Virus record (IMG/VR): IMGVR_UViG_3300023278_001158
Span: 1-21,513 of that record
Source: a virus
Reading direction: 5' to 3' (one strand)
DNA length: 21,513 bases
The notes beneath the pieces are model-generated. The model saw only the letters and a program-made list of their open reading frames with translations, searched no databases and was not told the DNA's origin. A program made the position numbers and the translations under genes. Of the stretch, positions 17,349 to 21,513 are shown one piece after another (the first letter of the stretch is position 1; each line of letters begins with the position of its first letter).

Positions 17349-18383
17349 ATGGCATACGATATTAACAAAAGCGATGGCTCACTACTAGTAACAGTAAACG
17401 ACGGCAAAATTGAAGATACTGCTAGCAGTATTAAATTGGTCGGCAAGAACTACACTGGATATGGTGAATTTATCGCAGAAGATTTAATCCACATGCTAGA
17501 GCACTTTGCTAACACCAGTGCGCCTAGCAGTCCACAAATTGGACAATTATGGTTTGATAAGTCATCAAACAAACTGAATGTTTATGACAACAGCGGTAAC
17601 TGGAAAGAAATTGCACAATTGGTTGCAACAGGTACAGAACCAAATTCAAGCACACGACTAACAGGCGACCTTTGGTGGGACACTGCTAATGAAGTGCTTT
17701 ACATTTGGAACGGTACAAAGCATGTTCCAGTTGGTATTGGTAGCGGTAGCACCAGTATCAGAGTTGTAACTATTTTAGATACAGGTGGCACGCCACATAT
17801 TTGTATCGCAAATATTCATGACAACAGATTTGTCAGTGTTATGAGTGGAGACAGCTTTACTCCAGCAAACACTGAACTACAACCAGATAATACACTTATT
17901 GTTAGCGAGTTTCCAAGTATCGGAAAAGGTGTTAACATGACAAACAGAGCAGACTTTAAATTTAGAGGTACTGCAACTGTTGCTGAATATGCTGACTTGG
18001 CTGAAAGATATCATTCAGGTAAACCACTTGAGCCAGGCACGCTAGTTGGCATTCACTCAAGCATTGAGTATGAAATTGCAGAAACAACTAGCATTGCAAG
18101 CCCTTGGGTATTTGGTGTTATTTCAACTGCGCCAGGCGTTGAGCTAAACGCTAATGCAGGCGGTGATGACACACACCCGTTTGTAGCACTAACAGGACGA
18201 GTTCCATGTAAAGTAATTGGCCCAATTAGAAAAGGTCAAAGACTTGTAAGTAGTGCAACACCTGGTGTTGCAAAAGGCGCCGCAATTGGTGACACACCAT
18301 GGGAAGCAATTTTTGGTAGAGCGTTAGAAAATTACGATAGCGAAGAAGTCGGAATTATCGAAGTTGTAGTAGGAGTAAAATAA
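17349..18383 (+). CDS. Tail fibre-like structural protein
   Basis: This 344-residue protein starts MAYDINKSDGSLLVTVNDGK, then LVGKNYTGYGEFIAEDLIHM, the standard N-terminus of a structural/fibre family in marine T4-like phages; it probably attaches the protein to the virion. Two similar short modules follow: GQLWFDKSSNKLNVYDNSGNW (split here as GQLWFDKSSN at 65-74 and KLNVYDNSGNW at 75-85) and GDLWWDTANEVLYIWNG (106-122), both of pattern 'G.LW.D....L..(Y/W)(D/N)G'. Residues about 210-344 form a conserved C-terminal domain (YADLAERY, then ALTGRVPCKVIGPIRKGQR and ALENYD) seen at the ends of many phage tail proteins, perhaps an assembly or trimerisation domain. The ATG is eight bases after AGAGG. 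Receptor binding is not shown by the sequence. Confidence 0.8.
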   Translation: MAYDINKSDGSLLVTVNDGKIEDTASSIKLVGKNYTGYGEFIAEDLIHMLEHFANTSAPSSPQIGQLWFDKSSNKLNVYDNSGNWKEIAQLVATGTEPNSSTRLTGDLWWDTANEVLYIWNGTKHVPVGIGSGSTSIRVVTILDTGGTPHICIANIHDNRFVSVMSGDSFTPANTELQPDNTLIVSEFPSIGKGVNMTNRADFKFRGTATVAEYADLAERYHSGKPLEPGTLVGIHSSIEYEIAETTSIASPWVFGVISTAPGVELNANAGGDDTHPFVALTGRVPCKVIGPIRKGQRLVSSATPGVAKGAAIGDTPWEAIFGRALENYDSEEVGIIEVVVGVK

Positions 18384-18384
18384 A

Positions 18385-19389
18385 GTGCCAACACTAGGGT
18401 ATCCAATTACCGCAGCAGAAGCAAATGTGTTGGTGGACTTGATCAATAAGATCTTTGCCGACAGATATGCAGCCAGCGCCTATCCAGGTGCTCCTGCAGG
18501 CTATGCAAATGCGTTCAAATATGGCTGGGGTGGACCTAGTACATATCAAGTTGCCATTGGCGACGAAGTTTTAGCAAAAGATCTTAATGAAGTTATCCAC
18601 AGAGCTAATATAGGTATTGATGTTACTAATGTTAGTAACAGCTACCTAGCGGTTAGGAACCCTCAAGCAAAGGTATTCGCAAGTGACTTTAACATTGTTC
18701 AATCAATGCTCAACAACATTGAAGCAAACAAAAGTACAGGCGACGACAGTGTATATAGTGTAACCAGCAGAGCAACAGATACAAGAACATCAACTTGGAC
18801 TTCCAATATTGATGTTGTATTTGATTTACAATTTGCTAGTTATAATAAAGCACGATACTTTTTCAACAGTGACGGACAAGCAAGATTCTTATTGTATGCA
18901 GCCAATGGATCCACTGCTGCATATTCACAATGGATTAACATCTATACACAATTGGGTACAGTGAGTGTTACACTAGACAATACAACACAAACAGGAACTG
19001 GCGGCGTTAGCACCAGCAAGGGTTTCTACGACTTAACAACAGACGGCAACTGGACACTACTGTTCACTAGTGGTAGTGGAGGCAGTGGTGGTTATGGCGG
19101 ATATGGCGGCTATGGAGGCTACGGCGGATATGGAGGCTACGGCGGATATGGCGGCTACGGAGGTTATGGTGCATATGCTAGCATTAGAGCCAAGTTATAC
19201 GGTAGACTAAATACTGATGGAAGCCTAGTTCAACTTAGAGTATCGCTAGAAAACCAAGCACTCGGATCAACAGTAGATGGTAGTCACACAGTAGAAATGC
19301 AGCAGCGTAAACTAAATGATCAAACCAACTCTGGCGTTACATTAGTAATCGACGCACCGACAGCAGCAGTTTCAGATACACTCGAATAA
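18385..19389 (+). CDS. Glycine-tyrosine-repeat structural protein, possible tail-tip adhesin
   Basis: The protein has 334 residues and starts at GTG (18385), one base after the previous stop, with AGGAG at 18371-18375; no ATG competes and the conserved opening TLGYPITAAEANVLVDLINK supports this start. Residues about 1-130 are helical and look like a virion-attachment part. Residues about 145-230 are beta-rich, with ARYFFNSDGQARFLLYAANG, a strand pattern often found in phage tail proteins. Residues 235-261 are nine perfect Gly-Gly-Tyr triplets, preceded by Gly/Ser and followed by Gly-Ala-Tyr. About 70 further beta-rich residues follow. Regular glycine spacing can build polyglycine-II helices, as in the gp38 adhesins at the fibre tips of some T4-like phages, so a host-contact role is a reasonable inference. 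An elastic linker is the alternative. It is the last gene before the sigma70-type promoter. Confidence 0.72.
   Translation: MPTLGYPITAAEANVLVDLINKIFADRYAASAYPGAPAGYANAFKYGWGGPSTYQVAIGDEVLAKDLNEVIHRANIGIDVTNVSNSYLAVRNPQAKVFASDFNIVQSMLNNIEANKSTGDDSVYSVTSRATDTRTSTWTSNIDVVFDLQFASYNKARYFFNSDGQARFLLYAANGSTAAYSQWINIYTQLGTVSVTLDNTTQTGTGGVSTSKGFYDLTTDGNWTLLFTSGSGGSGGYGGYGGYGGYGGYGGYGGYGGYGGYGAYASIRAKLYGRLNTDGSLVQLRVSLENQALGSTVDGSHTVEMQQRKLNDQTNSGVTLVIDAPTAAVSDTLE
19087..19167 (+). repeat. Nine tandem 9-base units encoding Gly-Gly-Tyr
   Basis: Nine in-frame units (GGN GGN TAY) run without interruption. Variation is confined to third positions, and an 18-base higher-order unit is visible: GGCGGATATGGAGGCTAC at 19123-19140 recurs with one change at 19141-19158 and with two at 19096-19113. 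This points to recent duplication by slippage or unequal recombination. Confidence 0.95.
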
Positions 19390-19397
19390 AATAATAG

Positions 19398-19426
19398 TTG
19401 ACATATTCCAAGAAAAAGTATATACT
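19398..19426 (+). promoter_or_regulatory. Sigma70-type promoter before the small-gene/glycosyltransferase block
   Basis: TTGACA (19398-19403) is a perfect -35 box, separated by exactly 17 bases from TATACT (19421-19426), a five-of-six -10 box. Transcription would start near 19433 and give a leader of about 20 bases carrying GGAG (19439-19442) before the ATG at 19453. It lies in a 63-base gap that lacks the TAAATA motif of the other gaps, so these genes may be read by unmodified host polymerase. Confidence 0.75.
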
Positions 19427-19427
19427 T
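19416..19427. promoter_or_regulatory. Palindrome over the -10 box, possible operator
   Basis: AAGTATATACTT is a perfect 12-base palindrome that covers the TATACT box. A dimeric repressor bound here would block the promoter. Its AT-richness makes a chance origin plausible. Confidence 0.3.
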
Positions 19428-19452
19428 ATACAAATTCTGGAGATACAATAAT

Positions 19453-19839
19453 ATGGACGATCGTTTACAACGAGCACTAAATTTTTCTAATTATAGACAA
19501 ACCCTACACATACAAAAGCAAAACCTGCAACAACGAATGAAAAATCAGTTGCAAGTGATGCAAGGACCTGGTATGTTCCTAGCAGATCAGCAAATGATCA
19601 GTTTTGTTAAAACACTTATTGACAAAGAATGGACAGAAGCAGTCCTAATTGACAGTAAACAAACCCCAGTAAAAGTAGACGACCTCGAAGAGTTTTTAGA
19701 TAAACTCATTGACGCATACTTCAAAGCTACTAACGAATACTATGTTGCTAGCGAACGACTAAAGCGATCACGAAACATCGAAGCACTTTTAGAATGGAAC
19801 CCTAAACAAGATGATGAAGAACAAGAAAGCGCAAAGTGA
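19453..19839 (+). CDS. Small helical phage protein of unknown function
   Basis: This 128-residue protein resembles a short conserved protein of T4-like marine phages, but I know no function for it. It is predicted mostly helical: residues about 5-35 (RALNFSNYRQTLHIQKQNLQ) are Gln-rich and could form a coiled coil, a loop with GPGMFLADQQ follows, and about 75-115 form two charged helices (DDLEEFLDKLIDAYFKATNE, then SERLKRSRN). The C-terminus is acidic (DDEEQE). There is no signal peptide, membrane segment or catalytic motif. ATG at 19453 has GGAG ten bases upstream and is the first gene after the sigma70-type promoter. It overlaps the next gene by 29 bases. A scaffold, chaperone or small virion role would fit its make-up, but none is shown. 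Confidence 0.65.
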   Translation: MDDRLQRALNFSNYRQTLHIQKQNLQQRMKNQLQVMQGPGMFLADQQMISFVKTLIDKEWTEAVLIDSKQTPVKVDDLEEFLDKLIDAYFKATNEYYVASERLKRSRNIEALLEWNPKQDDEEQESAK

Positions 19840-20722
19840 AACAACTGGCGTTTGTCTGTTTGCGTACAATAACACTGAAATTAACTATGCCAAGATAGCA
19901 TATCTATGTGCGCTGAGTGTGAAGAAACACATGAAGCACAATACTACTGCTATCATTGTAGATTACGGTACAGAAGCATACCTTAACACTCAGTTTTCAC
20001 AAGCTCAACTAGATGCGGCATTTGACTATATTGTTGCACATGATCTCAAGCCTGTTAAAAACACTCGAGTTAATCATGACAGTCCGTATACAACATTTAA
20101 CAGTCAATTTACAAATCATAACAAGCATAAAATTTATGAGTATAGTCCGTTTGATAAAACATTGCTAATTGATACTGACTATGTTATTGCAAATAATCAA
20201 CTGGACGGAATGTTTGAAACTGACAGTGAACTTGCAATGTACGACCGTGCATTGAACCTCCGCAACGATTTGCCGCTTGCTCCAGAAATTAGATTGCACC
20301 CAGGCGGAATCAACATGTGGTGGTCAACTGTAGTGTACTTCCGTAAGACACCGCTGAGTAAGTTGTTCTTTAGTATGTGGGAACACATCAGAGACAACTG
20401 GGATTTTTACAAATTCCGTTACGGGTTCCCAGGGCATATGTATCGCACAGACTATGCTGCCAGCATTGCAGTACACATCATGAACGGCCTAATTGAAAAC
20501 AAGATGATAGACACACTACCGGGTGAGTTTATGCGGTTCCAAGATCAAAAAGATGACATCATGCATATACACAACAGTAACGACATTGTGTTCTTGAGCA
20601 ACGATCAGAATCAACACTGGAAAGACATTGCAGTTAGACTACAAGATGAGAATATCCATGTCATGAACAAGCGCAGTATTATGCGACACTATGATACATG
20701 GTTGGAGCATTTAGAACAATGA
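19811..20722 (+). CDS. Glycosyltransferase-like protein (GT-A fold, DTD motif)
   Basis: This 303-residue protein looks like a nucleotide-sugar-dependent glycosyltransferase. After a short basic start the first beta-alpha unit reads GVCLFAYNNTEINYAKIAYL, and SPFDKTLLIDTDYVI (112-126) has the Asp-x-Asp motif (Asp121, Asp123) that binds the metal and nucleotide sugar, in the context typical of glycogenin/GT8-like enzymes. Further conserved-looking parts are HPGGINMWWSTVVYFRKT (about 172-189) and YRTDYAASIAVHIMNG. It may glycosylate a virion protein, phage DNA or host surface; the substrate is not evident. The start is ATG at 19811 or 19814, both inside the preceding gene, with no clear ribosome-binding site, so coupled translation is likely. 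Its stop overlaps the next start (ATGA). A sugar-independent structural homologue cannot be excluded. Confidence 0.72.
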   Translation: MMKNKKAQSETTGVCLFAYNNTEINYAKIAYLCALSVKKHMKHNTTAIIVDYGTEAYLNTQFSQAQLDAAFDYIVAHDLKPVKNTRVNHDSPYTTFNSQFTNHNKHKIYEYSPFDKTLLIDTDYVIANNQLDGMFETDSELAMYDRALNLRNDLPLAPEIRLHPGGINMWWSTVVYFRKTPLSKLFFSMWEHIRDNWDFYKFRYGFPGHMYRTDYAASIAVHIMNGLIENKMIDTLPGEFMRFQDQKDDIMHIHNSNDIVFLSNDQNQHWKDIAVRLQDENIHVMNKRSIMRHYDTWLEHLEQ

Positions 20723-21513
20723 GCAAAGATAAAATTGACTTTGGTGTAATTATTTTAGCACATGGAAATTCAGCAACACCGTATAATATCAGTGTTGCTG
20801 CTAAAAGTGTTGCTACCAGTATTAGATCATACACTAAAAATCATGTACCAATTGCACTAGTAACACACCAATCAAAATGGCTAGATGAAGTAGCAGACAA
20901 AGTAGATTACATTATTGAATTTCCGTTCGGCGATGCAGGATATGATGACGGCCGCACAGTCAAGAACATGTATCAACTTTGGTATGCAACACCATTTGAG
21001 CGCAATCTTGTTGTTAGTATTGACAGTTTATGCTTACAGGATGTAGAAATAATAGGAGATGCACTAGAAGGGCATCAGCTGGTGTTCCCTCGCAAAAGCA
21101 AAACCTACAATAACAACAACATCAATCCTGCAGGGTTAGTAGACACATATAATAAAATGAATCTGCCTAGACTGTTAACAGACTTTTGGTACTTTGAAAA
21201 GAAAGATACACAGGACTTTTTTGATCTAATAGACTTGTACAGTAAAAATTACAATATTGTAAAAGAGCAGTTGGGAGAGTTTTGTCCGGTAGAGTTTAAC
21301 ATTGATGTAGTAATTAGTTTAGCAGTTGATGTGCTTAATTGGTCAGACAGTACAGATGATTTTGGTATCTTAGAATATACAGACATGAAGGTACTAGGCA
21401 AAGATTGGCAAAAGCGTGTAAACAATTGGATCAAGCCAGGACAAATAAAAATTGAAAACTTTGTATTAAATGGGTTAGTACATCTAGGCAAAGACACAGA
21501 CTTTAGAGAATTA
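20719..21513 (+). CDS. Diverged glycosyltransferase-like protein, 3' end outside the window
   Basis: The frame is open from ATG at 20719 (overlapping the previous stop as ATGA, GGAG at 20704-20707) to the window edge: 265 codons, no stop. It aligns by eye with the preceding gene along its length. Its FGVIILAHGNSATPYNISVA corresponds to the neighbour's first beta-alpha unit. RNLVVSIDSLCL (95-106) lines up with the DTD segment, and FWYFEKKDTQDFF plus FNIDVVISLAVDVL align with the neighbour's VVYFRKTPLSKLFF and YRTDYAASIAVHIM. The motif here is Asp102-Ser-Leu104 rather than Asp-x-Asp, so metal or sugar binding may be altered. I read it as a tandem duplicate that may have become non-catalytic or changed substrate. 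The true length is unknown. Confidence 0.62.
   Translation, partial: MSKDKIDFGVIILAHGNSATPYNISVAAKSVATSIRSYTKNHVPIALVTHQSKWLDEVADKVDYIIEFPFGDAGYDDGRTVKNMYQLWYATPFERNLVVSIDSLCLQDVEIIGDALEGHQLVFPRKSKTYNNNNINPAGLVDTYNKMNLPRLLTDFWYFEKKDTQDFFDLIDLYSKNYNIVKEQLGEFCPVEFNIDVVISLAVDVLNWSDSTDDFGILEYTDMKVLGKDWQKRVNNWIKPGQIKIENFVLNGLVHLGKDTDFREL

Noticed and set aside
19087-19167. CRISPR-like short repeats
   Set aside because: Units are 9 bases, contiguous, in frame and coding; there are no spacers.
19208-19213. Late promoter at TAAATA within the Gly-Tyr gene
   Set aside because: It is in coding sequence, about 240 bases from the next start, and has no GAGG at the required distance.
1-21513. tRNA genes, insertion sequences or phage attachment sites
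   Set aside because: No cloverleaf with a T-loop, transposase frame or terminal repeats was seen; intergenic space totals only about 200 bases.

Overview
The window reads as part of the late structural region of a T4-like marine myovirus (contractile-tailed phage), of the kind known from cyanophages and pelagiphages. The evidence is an unbroken run of plus-strand genes with gaps of 0 to 63 bases. They include recognisable relatives of T4 baseplate proteins gp5 (hub/spike), gp25 and gp6 (wedge), followed by a giant tail protein and fibre-type proteins typical of marine T4-like phages. The sequence is moderately AT-rich. No photosynthesis gene, tRNA, integrase or other host-specific marker is present, so the host cannot be named.

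Layout. Bases 1-261 are the 3' end of a tail/baseplate gene, possibly the gp27-type hub partner of gp5. Bases 263-3268 encode a long gp5-like hub/spike protein with an OB-fold, a beta-helix and a C-terminal lytic-transglycosylase-like domain whose expected catalytic Glu appears to be Leu. Bases 3296-3841 encode an HNH endonuclease sitting between baseplate genes. Then come gp25 (3905-4294), gp6 (4297-7476) and a 3042-residue tail protein (7476-16604) that fills almost half of the window. Three smaller structural or fibre genes follow (16598-17302, 17349-18383, 18385-19389); the last carries nine perfect Gly-Gly-Tyr repeats. After a sigma70-type promoter at 19398-19426 come a small helical protein of unknown role (19453-19839) and two overlapping glycosyltransferase-like genes (19811-20722, and 20719 to the window end), which look like diverged tandem duplicates.

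How it works together. The first block builds the baseplate hub and wedges that pierce the envelope and trigger sheath contraction. The giant protein and the fibre-type proteins probably form the peripheral baseplate or host-recognition parts. Three of the intergenic gaps carry TAAATA 24-25 bases before the next start, with a GAGG ribosome-binding site just after it, which fits a T4-type late promoter. The fourth gap instead has a textbook TTGACA-17-TATACT promoter, suggesting the glycosyltransferase block is expressed separately, perhaps early. All functional assignments rest on reading motifs by eye; no database search was run.
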